A stretch of 64,000 nt of DNA from an uncultured Methanoregula sp. (GTDB taxonomy: Archaea; Halobacteriota; Methanomicrobia; Methanomicrobiales; Methanospirillaceae): NCBI RefSeq assembly GCF_963667735.1, contig NZ_OY763919.1:992001-1056000 (forward strand), read 5' to 3'. A program made the translations under genes and the position numbers. The notes under the pieces are model-generated. The model was given only the letters and a program-made list of their open reading frames with translations, was not told the origin of the DNA and ran no database searches. Below are positions 8,933 to 17,199 of this stretch, one piece after another (position 1 is the stretch's first letter; each line of letters opens with the position of its first letter).

Positions 8933-10882
8933 TTATGCGGTGACATGAGTAAAGACGAAGAAGTTGAACCCGATAAGAGCGATAACGAGGAGGATGCAGG
9001 AGTGTTTCACCCCGCTGGCGAGAGATGATTCACCCATCTGGCCGGCGATGAGTCCTGAGAAGAGGGCCTCCACGAGACATGCATGGTAAAGGAGGCGCCC
9101 GAAAACATCGATCTGGATTGCTCCCCCCATACCGGCCATAGCCCCGGTCGAAGGCATTCCTGATGGCTTGACCTGGCTGAGCACCGGCAGGAACTGGGTG
9201 ACAAGAATTGCCACTACAAACAGGAAGACGAAGAATGAGAGATACACGATTGCCGTATAAATAAACATCTCTGCAAGCCGCTTTTTCTTCAGCACTTCGG
9301 ACATCTTGGCATCGCTCGATGCAATTGAGAGCACCTCCCCGATCTGGCCGCTCATCTCGCTGGCTTTGGTGATCAGGGTGACGGTACGGGCAATCGCCGG
9401 GGTGCTGATCCGCTGTTCGAACCTCATGAGTGCTTCGGTAAAATTAGCGCCCCAGTCCATATCCCGCTTGATCCGCCGGATCTCATAACTGAGCAGCCCG
9501 AGGTTTGTGTTCACCATGATCCCGATTGCCTGGGCAACAGTCAGACCTACCTGGTTGATGCCCGACATCCGTTCTAGGAAATCGGGAATCAGCTCCTGGA
9601 TTCCCAGGACCTTTCGGGACCAGAGCTCGTGGAAGATAGCATATGGGATGAGAATAATCAGGATGGCTATGATAATGTGATCATCGACAACGCCGATGTA
9701 CGTCTCCATGCTCCGGTAGTGCGGGACATTGATGAAAACAAGGATAAGATAACATACTGCAACGGGGATCGTCACGTAAAAGGTATTGTTGACGTTCATG
9801 ACGAACCCCTCAAAGGGGTGCTTGAGGTTGTGGACGATGTTTCGGACCCGGTCGTATTTCTTGAGCTGTTCTACCTGGTACTCTTCGTTCTCTTTCTTAC
9901 GGATCCTGACATCGGTAAAGGTATGCAGCCACTTCACCTTGGTGAACCGCTCGGTCTTCTCTCCTTTGATGGAGATGAGATCGATTAAGAGGATGAAGAT
10001 GAGTGACCCGATCGGCATGACCGCATAGGTGACAAGCGAGAGCTGGAGTATGGCACTCCCTCCCACAAGTCCCATGACAACCATGATGATGATGAGGAAG
10101 AGCGGTCCTGCGACAAAGAGGGTGACATACGATTCAGCGACAAGGGATAATACGTTTAAGAACTGCTTCTGTTCGAATTTTGCCTCCTCCTGATAGATCC
10201 TTACTCTCGTATTAAGGAAATCCGACATGTCCCCGCCACCTTCGATAACTGAGAGAAGATCGTCAAGGAAGAGTTTGAGTTTTTCAGAAGGGGTGGTCTC
10301 GGCCAGATGACGGATGGCGGTGACAACGTCATACCCGAAAAAGTCGGAGTCCCTTACGATCTGCCGGAACTCAAGGGCAACCTCGCCATAGATATCTGCC
10401 CGGTCCGAGAGGCAGCGGAAGATGACCATCAGCTGGGCGCCACCTTTCCGCATCGCATACATGTAGGCGACTGCGTTGTGCAGGGTGAGGTTGATCTTGA
10501 TGGCCCGGTTACCTTTCTCGATCGCAGGGAGTTTCAGGACTGCGAGATACCCGAGGTAACCCCCGACAAAAAAAGAGATGATAATGGCGACCAGCTGGAT
10601 GTACTCGGTGGGATAAATCGTATCAAAGAAGACCGGGAGCGGGATATTGAGAACATTGTAGATGCCCCCACGGGTAGTCAGCATATGGAACATCAGCAGG
10701 TAACTGGCAAAGTACCCGATAATCGCAAAAAGAACACCGACTACGAGGGAGATCCTGAGCGCCCGCCAGACATACTGCTCCAGTGTCAGCCCTACCCGGG
10801 CGGAGAGCATATCGGCGTGCAGGGTGCTATATCTTATCGGATCGCGATTGATCCATCTGCGGACGTATTCTCGTACTATCAT
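8933..10882 (-). CDS. Type II/IV secretion membrane platform protein (ArlJ/TadC/GspF-like)
   Basis: 649 residues with two GspF-type repeats, each with a cytoplasmic helical bundle (about 110-210 and 430-520) followed by membrane helices, plus an N-terminal transmembrane pair. This is the architecture of archaeal ArlJ/TadC-like platform proteins, which anchor the pilus or archaellum motor in the membrane. It overlaps the upstream ATPase gene by 4 bases, so the pair is co-translated. No prepilin or prepilin peptidase is visible nearby, so the assembled filament is unknown. Confidence 0.88.
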   Translation of the reverse strand: MIVREYVRRWINRDPIRYSTLHADMLSARVGLTLEQYVWRALRISLVVGVLFAIIGYFASYLLMFHMLTTRGGIYNVLNIPLPVFFDTIYPTEYIQLVAIIISFFVGGYLGYLAVLKLPAIEKGNRAIKINLTLHNAVAYMYAMRKGGAQLMVIFRCLSDRADIYGEVALEFRQIVRDSDFFGYDVVTAIRHLAETTPSEKLKLFLDDLLSVIEGGGDMSDFLNTRVRIYQEEAKFEQKQFLNVLSLVAESYVTLFVAGPLFLIIIMVVMGLVGGSAILQLSLVTYAVMPIGSLIFILLIDLISIKGEKTERFTKVKWLHTFTDVRIRKKENEEYQVEQLKKYDRVRNIVHNLKHPFEGFVMNVNNTFYVTIPVAVCYLILVFINVPHYRSMETYIGVVDDHIIIAILIILIPYAIFHELWSRKVLGIQELIPDFLERMSGINQVGLTVAQAIGIMVNTNLGLLSYEIRRIKRDMDWGANFTEALMRFEQRISTPAIARTVTLITKASEMSGQIGEVLSIASSDAKMSEVLKKKRLAEMFIYTAIVYLSFFVFLFVVAILVTQFLPVLSQVKPSGMPSTGAMAGMGGAIQIDVFGRLLYHACLVEALFSGLIAGQMGESSLASGVKHSCILLVIALIGFNFFVFTHVTA

Positions 10883-12579
10883 TGCAGAACCTTGCGGAGA
10901 TCCCCTATATTGGCAAGTACCCCTTTGGCATCGATATTGTACGCATGGAAAAGCGAGGCAACCGAGATATAATCGGTAATTTCCTGCTGTCTCATTGCGC
11001 TCAGGACCGACTTACGGAGGCTGACTTCGGATTCAAGCTGGTCCTTGGTCCAGCCCCGCCTATCGGCAATGTCCGAATAGACCTGAGATCGCCCCGTGTA
11101 GGAGAAGACATCCTTGACCGGGTCATACAGGAAGACATTGTTGACCTGAAGGTTTCCGGTGGAGGGATCGATACCAGTGATCTCGACGATCTCCTGGACC
11201 CTGCGGACTCGTTCGACACCACGGAAGATCAATGCCTGGACGCTGATGATATTTAACGCCTGCATCATGTTCCTCGGTACATTCAGAGGCTCGCTCTCCA
11301 ACCGGTGAATCGCAGCATCGACGGTTCCCGCATGCATGGTTGAAAAGGTTGTGTGACCGGTGTTCATTGCCTGGAAGAGCGTCTGGGCCTCAGGGCCACG
11401 GACTTCGCCGACAATGATATACTCAGGCCGCTGGCGCATTGCGGAGCGGAGGAGATCGAACATGTTGATGGCATTGCCCCCCTCAGTCAGTGCTTCCCGC
11501 GTCACGCTTGCGATCCAGTTGTCGTGAAACAGGGTAATCTCCCGCGTGTCTTCAATGCTGACCACTTTTGCAACCGGCGGGATGAAAAGCGATACGGCGT
11601 TGAGGGATGAGGTCTTCCCCGATGCGGTTCCTCCAATGAAGATGAGGCTTTTGTTGTTCTCGATCGCTATCCAGAAATAAACAAGGGCGTCAGCGTTGAA
11701 CGTCCCGATCTCCATAAGTTCGACCGGGGAAAACGGCTCTTCCCGGAATTTCCGTATCGTGAACGATGTTCCCCGGGTCGTGACCTCCGAGCCGAAGGTA
11801 AGCTGCAACCGTGAACCGTCAGGAAGGGTGGCATCGATGATGGGCGATCCCGTGGAGATGTGTTTGCCTGAACGCTGGGCAAGCGCGATGGCGAGTGAGT
11901 TCAGGACATCGGAATCGAACATAATGTTGGTCTTGATATTCCGGTATTTCCGGTGGTACAGGAAGATGGGAACCTTGTTGCCATCACAGGAAATATCTTC
12001 GAGAAACGGGTCCTTCATCAGGGGATCGATGCGGGACCACCCGATAAAGTTCCGGATAAGATAATACTGGAGCTTGAAGAGGGATGTGGGTTCAAGTTCG
12101 AGACCGTAATCGAAGATGAGACGGTGGATCTTATCCAGCAGGATGTGCTGACGATCCTTTTTCAGATCTTCGGTGGCGAGAATCAGCACATCCCGGAGGT
12201 CTTCATGAAGCCGTTCGAGAAGTTCGTACTCGAAATCCGAGAGGGATGGCTCGAACAGGAGGTATTCCTGCAGGTTTGTCTTCTTGTTTAAGGCAATGAC
12301 TACGAGCGAGCGACCCTTCTCAACCCAGTAATCATCAACATATTCGAAATTTTCTGGAAGATCGGCTTCCGTGAGCGGACCGTCCCGATCAAAATCGTAT
12401 TCCTTGAAAACAATTTTTTCTGGGCTTTTTAAGAAATTGAAATACCGGAGGTACGATGATGTATTTTTTTTTGGTGCCGGTACCTCTTGCTGTTCAGCTT
12501 CGGGATCCGGTTCTTTACTGTCCTCCCCCTCAGGATGATTTTTATGGGTTAGTGAATTGAAAAAACCTGGTATCCGCAT
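10879..12579 (-). CDS. Type II/IV secretion system ATPase (ArlI/GspE-like)
   Basis: 566 residues. A Walker A motif GGTASGKT lies at about 316-323, followed by the characteristic region YIIVGEVRGPEAQTLFQAMN (Walker B and His-box), typical of secretion or pilus assembly ATPases. The first 60 residues are a charged, probably disordered extension (SKEPDPEAEQQEVPAPKK). It would power assembly or rotation together with the adjacent platform protein. Its promoter lies in the gap shared with the divergent KaiC-like genes. Confidence 0.9.
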   Translation of the reverse strand: MRIPGFFNSLTHKNHPEGEDSKEPDPEAEQQEVPAPKKNTSSYLRYFNFLKSPEKIVFKEYDFDRDGPLTEADLPENFEYVDDYWVEKGRSLVVIALNKKTNLQEYLLFEPSLSDFEYELLERLHEDLRDVLILATEDLKKDRQHILLDKIHRLIFDYGLELEPTSLFKLQYYLIRNFIGWSRIDPLMKDPFLEDISCDGNKVPIFLYHRKYRNIKTNIMFDSDVLNSLAIALAQRSGKHISTGSPIIDATLPDGSRLQLTFGSEVTTRGTSFTIRKFREEPFSPVELMEIGTFNADALVYFWIAIENNKSLIFIGGTASGKTSSLNAVSLFIPPVAKVVSIEDTREITLFHDNWIASVTREALTEGGNAINMFDLLRSAMRQRPEYIIVGEVRGPEAQTLFQAMNTGHTTFSTMHAGTVDAAIHRLESEPLNVPRNMMQALNIISVQALIFRGVERVRRVQEIVEITGIDPSTGNLQVNNVFLYDPVKDVFSYTGRSQVYSDIADRRGWTKDQLESEVSLRKSVLSAMRQQEITDYISVASLFHAYNIDAKGVLANIGDLRKVLQ

Positions 12580-12608
12580 GGTAGAGATCCTCTCCCGAAG
12601 ATGCTATT

Positions 12609-12632
12609 TCTCCCGGTAAATAAATCGGGAGA
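12609..12632. promoter_or_regulatory. Inverted repeat in divergent promoter region
   Basis: Seven-base arms TCTCCCG and CGGGAGA flank the AT-rich loop GTAAATAAAT, about 30 bases upstream of the secretion ATPase start. A TBP or regulator site on the minus-strand promoter is plausible. No regulator is assigned. Confidence 0.35.
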
Positions 12633-12685
12633 GCATTGTATATAATAATATAACCTCAAAAATCAGCAGGGGTTCAGAATCGGCT

Positions 12686-12719
12686 CTTGCCACTAACCGG
12701 CAAGGACAGGTATATTTAT
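12686..12719 (+). promoter_or_regulatory. Inverted repeat and TATA element before the KaiC-like pair
   Basis: CTTGCC (12686-12691) and GGCAAG (12699-12704) form a 6-base palindrome with a 7-base gap, immediately followed by TATATTTAT at about 12711, a TATA box roughly 60 bases upstream of the first KaiC-like ATG. The palindrome would sit at or just before the BRE/TATA contact, as an operator might. Confidence 0.4.
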
Positions 12720-12779
12720 CATACAGCGGTTAAAGTTCCTTGCTGGTACAGCAGGGTTCATCGTTGAGGAGGTTATCTG

Positions 12780-13610
12780 ATGCAGGACACTATGAAACAG
12801 AAAACACCCACCGGGATTTCGTCTCTTGATCCGATTCTCAACGGGGGAGTACCACGGGGATCGGTGATTCTCCTCCTGGGGGACATCGGAGCCGGGAGCT
12901 ACGAATTCACGTACAGTTCGGTTGCAAGCGTGCTTGCGCTCATGAAAGAACATACAGCCCTCCCGGATGCCCAGGTTCCTGATGAGATCCGTTACATCAC
13001 GTTTACCCGTGTCAAGGAGGATGTCCAGAAGGAAATGGTCAACTCTTTCAATTTCGAAGGTCTTGACCAGCTTGTCAGTGAAGTCAAGTTTGACGATCTC
13101 TCCGAACTGTATTTCGATAACAGCGTCGTTCCTGATGAATGGTACAGCCACAGCGATATCATCACCCGGCTCCAGAACCGGGCCGGAAAGGAAGGCATCC
13201 TGCTCCAGCTCTCCAATGTCATCAACAATATCAAGCCCAACAGCCTCGTCGTACTGGACTCCATCACCGACATTGCAACCCAGTCTGCAATCCCCAATAT
13301 CTGGCTGAACCTGACCGGCTTCCTGCGGGGCCTGCAACGGATCTCCAAACAGCGGGGAATCACCACGTATCTCCTGCTCAGCCAGGGAATCCTCGACTCC
13401 TCCCAGGAGAAGGAACTGGCGGATATTGCCGATGCCGTCATGCTTTTCAGGTGGGAAGAGACAACCGGTGCCAGGCGTCAGCGCGTGATGTATTTCGAGA
13501 AGTTCCGGGGTGTCATGCCTCACCTGGAAGAGCGGGATCTCGTGAAATTTGCCGTCAAGATCTCAACCCAGGAAGGGTTTGAAGTGAGGAATATCCGGGT
13601 GGTCATATGA
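12780..13610 (+). CDS. KaiC-like RecA-superfamily protein with degenerate P-loop
   Basis: 276 residues with the KaiC/RadA-type core: TGISSLDPILNGGVPRGSV, then a P-loop position reading GDIGAGSYE (about 34-42) where GxxGxGKT is expected, so the catalytic Lys-Thr is lost. The Walker B region NSLVVLDSITDIAT is kept. It probably binds nucleotide weakly or acts as a structural partner of the intact KaiC-like protein encoded next, with which it overlaps by 4 bases. A strong GAGGAGGT site lies 8 bases before the ATG. The divergent ArlI/ArlJ-like genes suggest an ArlH-like role in controlling a pilus motor; this is inference. Confidence 0.85.
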   Translation: MQDTMKQKTPTGISSLDPILNGGVPRGSVILLLGDIGAGSYEFTYSSVASVLALMKEHTALPDAQVPDEIRYITFTRVKEDVQKEMVNSFNFEGLDQLVSEVKFDDLSELYFDNSVVPDEWYSHSDIITRLQNRAGKEGILLQLSNVINNIKPNSLVVLDSITDIATQSAIPNIWLNLTGFLRGLQRISKQRGITTYLLLSQGILDSSQEKELADIADAVMLFRWEETTGARRQRVMYFEKFRGVMPHLEERDLVKFAVKISTQEGFEVRNIRVVI

Positions 13611-14305
13611 ATATGGAGCGGGTCAAGGTCGGAATCGTTGGTCTCGATGATATGCTGGGAGGTGGGCTGATTGCGGGAAGCATCTGTTCGATTATCGGTA
13701 CTTATGGTACCGGCAAGACGACATTCTCTCTGGAGTTCGTATGGGACGGTCTCAAGAAGGGCGAGAGCATCATTTACATCAGTCTCGAAGAGCGGGAAGA
13801 GCGCATCCTGCTTTACATGAAACAGAAAGGCTGGGATGTTGAGCCGTTCCTGAACAAGACCCTGTACGTGATCAAGCTCGATCCTACCGATTTCAATCTC
13901 GCAAACAACCGGATCAAGAACGAGCTGCCCAAACTCATCCAGAAAGTGAAGGCAACGAGGGTTGTTATCGATCCTATCTCACTTTTCGAGGATCTCTTCA
14001 CCACGGACTCCGAGCGCCGCCAGGAGATGTTCCGGTTCATCGAGGGGCTTCGCGACAAACAATGTACTATTGTGATGACTTCCGAGACTGACCGGGACAA
14101 TGTCTTCTCAAGCCGTCATGCACTGATTGAATATCTGTCCGATACGGTGATCCTGCTCCGCTATGTCCGCCCGTCCGATCTGAGCGATGTCCACCTGGCT
14201 CTCGAAGTAGTAAAAATGCGGATGTCCGCCCATTCGCGGGAGATCAAACCCTACGATTTGATGCAGGACAGGGTGGATGTATATTCAGAAGCGAATGTCT
14301 TCTGA
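13607..14305 (+). CDS. KaiC-like RecA-superfamily ATPase
   Basis: 232 residues, single KaiC domain with an intact Walker A GTYGTGKT (about 31-38), the KaiC-type segment IIYISLEEREERIL, and Walker B RVVIDPISLFEDL. Length and layout resemble archaellum ArlH and stand-alone archaeal KaiC homologues. It overlaps the upstream degenerate paralogue by 4 bases (ATGA), suggesting a hetero-complex. An in-frame ATG two codons later (13613) is an alternative start. Confidence 0.88.
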   Translation: MNMERVKVGIVGLDDMLGGGLIAGSICSIIGTYGTGKTTFSLEFVWDGLKKGESIIYISLEEREERILLYMKQKGWDVEPFLNKTLYVIKLDPTDFNLANNRIKNELPKLIQKVKATRVVIDPISLFEDLFTTDSERRQEMFRFIEGLRDKQCTIVMTSETDRDNVFSSRHALIEYLSDTVILLRYVRPSDLSDVHLALEVVKMRMSAHSREIKPYDLMQDRVDVYSEANVF

Positions 14306-14317
14306 TTTCGGTCTTTT

Positions 14318-14581
14318 TTATATCGTTATTCCAAGGATATTGAGCAGGATAAGAATCAGGACACCGGGGAGTCCTCCGACAGCACAGATGAGAATCGTTG
14401 CGAGATTATAGCCAAGATCCGGCTTGCCGATCCACTGCATCACGTGGAGGGTATTGAGAAGGAAGAGGCAGATGATTCCCAGAACTGCGTTCACGAGCAG
14501 GATCGCGGTTTTTTTGACAAGGAACCAGACGATCGCAACGATCAGGACGATCAGAATGGCTGTAATAAGGTAATCTGCCAT
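14318..14581 (-). CDS. BofA-family small membrane protein
   Basis: 87 residues with two or three membrane helices. It matches the pattern of the BofA family (inhibitor of the SpoIVFB intramembrane protease in Bacillus): NAVLGIICLFLLN, then a polar loop, then ATILICAVGGLPGVLILILL with the GLPGV signature. It is 8 bases downstream of pmbA and closes the lonB-tldD-pmbA operon. Archaeal members have no established role; the operon points to regulated proteolysis. Confidence 0.75.
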   Translation of the reverse strand: MADYLITAILIVLIVAIVWFLVKKTAILLVNAVLGIICLFLLNTLHVMQWIGKPDLGYNLATILICAVGGLPGVLILILLNILGITI

Positions 14582-14589
14582 GATTTTTC

Positions 14590-15882
14590 CTATTTACCAA
14601 TGATATGCTGATTATTAATTTTTATTGACGGGAGGACCAACGAGCCGATCGTCCTTGCCTTTTCACTCATACCGGCGATGCCATTATGGAGATCAAAGAT
14701 ATTGCCCGAGAACATAGCGCTCCGGATAGGCTTCTGGAATTCCCCGTCTTCCATCCAGAATGCATTCGAGAGCTCAACCGAGAAATCCCCACTCAAGGGG
14801 TTTGCCGTATGGGCCCCGATCAGATTGTTCACATAGAGGACGCGGGTGTCATCCACCGTGCTGCGCTTACCATCCACGACAAAGTTGTGGTGTCCGATTC
14901 CTGGAAGACCACTGGTGCCGCCCCGGACCGCACTCCCGGTGCTCTTCTGGTCATAGCGGTATGCCGTCTTGAGGTCGTATGCAAAGCACTGCAGTATCCC
15001 GTCTTTAACAAAATCGATCCTTCGCGTGGGCGTCCCTTCCGCATCCCACCCGACACTTCCACCTGGCCCTGGCATATGGGGGTCGTCGAACATTGATATC
15101 TGCTCCGATGCAACCTGTTTTCCGAGGAATTCTCCAAGACGGGAACGTTTTGCATGGACGCTCCGTCCGCTCAGTGCAGGGACGAACACCCCCCCGAGAA
15201 GGTCGGCATAGGCAAGGGGCGAGAGCAGGAGATCGTATTCCCCGGTCGGGATATCCTCTCCCTCAGAAGAATTCCTGGCAAAAAATGTGGCGCGTTCCCC
15301 AACCTCTGCCGGGTCCACCATGGAAAGGGACCAGGCATGATCGAACTCGTATCCGGTTGATTGCTTGTGGATAGCTTCGAGGGAGAGCGAGACCCCCGTG
15401 TGCTGATCCGAATAACGGATCCCGTTGCTGTTGGCAAGGGTCACTTCTACTTTTGAAAGGCCTGCTGATCCCGAAGTAATTTCTGCAGGATGTGCCGTTG
15501 CCCCTTCAAGCATCTGCAAAAGAAGATCCCGGGCACATTCCGGTTCTATCTTCATCGATGCGTCAAAGGATCCCGGTACTTTAGGGAGGGGACCGGGTTC
15601 CGGCAGTCCTTTCCAGGGCTGTGGTGTTGCAAGTTTTGTACTTGCTATTGCAGCAGCGAGACATTCCCTCCAGTGGCCGGGATTGCTGGTACTTGAGGAT
15701 CCGATCTGTCCCTTGTGGATGATCCGGATACCCAGCCCGCATTCTATGGATTTTGTGGCCAGGTGGACGGTCTGTTTCTTCAAATCTGCCGAGACGCTGG
15801 TTCCTTCGCCGTAATAGACTTCAATCTCGTCAACGGTTTTTGTCCCTTCTGTTATCAGCTGATCAATCCAGTCCACTGCCAC
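14590..15882 (-). CDS. pmbA: TldE/PmbA-type subunit of the TldD-TldE metalloprotease
   Basis: 430 residues of the TldD/PmbA (U62) family. It lacks an HExxxH zinc motif, so it is the non-catalytic partner of TldD. It starts 20 bases inside the end of tldD, so the two subunits are expressed together. TldD-TldE degrades unfolded peptides and, in some bacteria, processes peptide antibiotics or modified peptides; the archaeal substrate is not evident here. Confidence 0.93.
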   Translation of the reverse strand: MAVDWIDQLITEGTKTVDEIEVYYGEGTSVSADLKKQTVHLATKSIECGLGIRIIHKGQIGSSSTSNPGHWRECLAAAIASTKLATPQPWKGLPEPGPLPKVPGSFDASMKIEPECARDLLLQMLEGATAHPAEITSGSAGLSKVEVTLANSNGIRYSDQHTGVSLSLEAIHKQSTGYEFDHAWSLSMVDPAEVGERATFFARNSSEGEDIPTGEYDLLLSPLAYADLLGGVFVPALSGRSVHAKRSRLGEFLGKQVASEQISMFDDPHMPGPGGSVGWDAEGTPTRRIDFVKDGILQCFAYDLKTAYRYDQKSTGSAVRGGTSGLPGIGHHNFVVDGKRSTVDDTRVLYVNNLIGAHTANPLSGDFSVELSNAFWMEDGEFQKPIRSAMFSGNIFDLHNGIAGMSEKARTIGSLVLPSIKINNQHIIGK

Positions 15883-17194
15883 CCACCACCGCGTCGTTTA
15901 AGAGAATGTGAGGAGCCCCGTCGCTTACGGGGACATTCTGTCCGCCTTTGCCGCAATACCCCGGACTCATCACCCTCTTGTTGCCGCACAGGCTGATTCC
16001 GTGGAGAGTTTTCAGGATCTCACCTGACAGGGAAACGTCCCTGACCATCCGCGTGCATTCCCCGTTCTCGATGAGATACCCGTATTCCGCGTTGAACTGG
16101 AAGATTCCCCTTCCCGGATCGACCTGGCCTCCCCGGGAACCCTTGAGAAAAATGCCGTTTTTGCATTCCGCGAATATCTCTTCCTCCGTGGCATCCCCGG
16201 CTTCGATGAAGGTGTTGCTCATCCGGACAAGCGGGGGCTCACCGGGCATAGCTCGTGCATGGCCTGCAGAACCGTGTCCGACCGCGGCAAGGGATTCCCG
16301 GCTGTGCAGGAATGCATTGATCACGCCGTTTCTGATAATCTCAGTCCGTTTCACGGCAACACCTTCCGCATCGACCGGATCAAAGCCGAACTCGCAGAGC
16401 CCCGGGTCATCGACAATGGTGAGGATGTCATTTCCGATCCTCTCGCCAATTCTGCCCTTTAAGACCGAATTGCCTTCCTGAATCAGGTCACCTTCGCTTG
16501 CATGTCCCACCGCTTCGTGGGCAAAGACCCCGGCAAGCTCCGGGTCGAGGACGGCTTTCAGTTTTCCGCCTTTGGGTGCCCCGGCGTCAAGAAGTGCGAG
16601 TGCCGTTGTGGCAGCCTTTCTCCCGACCTCCTCCTGGTGGCGGAGATTGAAGCCGTGGATGGAGTGCTCGCGTTCGTACCCCATCTGGAGATCGCCGTTC
16701 CTGGATGCAACCGCAAGGACGTTGAATCCCGATCTCGTCATCCGGTAGGAGTATTCATGGCCGGAACTGTCAGAGAAGTGCACATTTTCTATCCGCTCGA
16801 TATAGTTTGCCCGGGTATTCACGATACCCGGGCTTTTCGCTGATTTTTCGATTCCGGCGAGAAGAGCCGATTTCTCTTCAAGGGGAATAGCGTAAGGATC
16901 TTCTTTTATCGAAGGAACGGGAAGAATTCCGCTGGGAGCATCGCCGAGTTCAACTTTTTCTTCAGTGATCCGGGCAAGCCTGCCTGCCTGCTCCAGGAGA
17001 TCGTCGAATTTCCTGCCGGTGCACGGGGTGTAATTGTCGATCTGGAGAACTCCCCAGCCGTGACCTGAGAGCACTCGGAGGACGGCTATGTTGAGAAAAG
17101 AAGTTCCTGCTGATTCAACTACACTGTTGTCGATATCGATATGCGTGACTTCGCCCGTCACATGCCGCAGGTCAAAATAAGATATACCCTGCAT
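15863..17194 (-). CDS. tldD: TldD metalloprotease subunit
   Basis: 443 residues; the zinc-site motif HEAVGHASEGD is present in the middle (HExxxH form typical of TldD). It begins 5 bases after the lonB stop and overlaps pmbA by 20 bases. With PmbA it forms a heterodimeric peptidase that cleaves short unstructured peptides, so it could finish peptides released by LonB. That link is inferred from the operon. Confidence 0.95.
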   Translation of the reverse strand: MQGISYFDLRHVTGEVTHIDIDNSVVESAGTSFLNIAVLRVLSGHGWGVLQIDNYTPCTGRKFDDLLEQAGRLARITEEKVELGDAPSGILPVPSIKEDPYAIPLEEKSALLAGIEKSAKSPGIVNTRANYIERIENVHFSDSSGHEYSYRMTRSGFNVLAVASRNGDLQMGYEREHSIHGFNLRHQEEVGRKAATTALALLDAGAPKGGKLKAVLDPELAGVFAHEAVGHASEGDLIQEGNSVLKGRIGERIGNDILTIVDDPGLCEFGFDPVDAEGVAVKRTEIIRNGVINAFLHSRESLAAVGHGSAGHARAMPGEPPLVRMSNTFIEAGDATEEEIFAECKNGIFLKGSRGGQVDPGRGIFQFNAEYGYLIENGECTRMVRDVSLSGEILKTLHGISLCGNKRVMSPGYCGKGGQNVPVSDGAPHILLNDAVVGGSGLD

Positions 17195-17199
17195 CGTGC

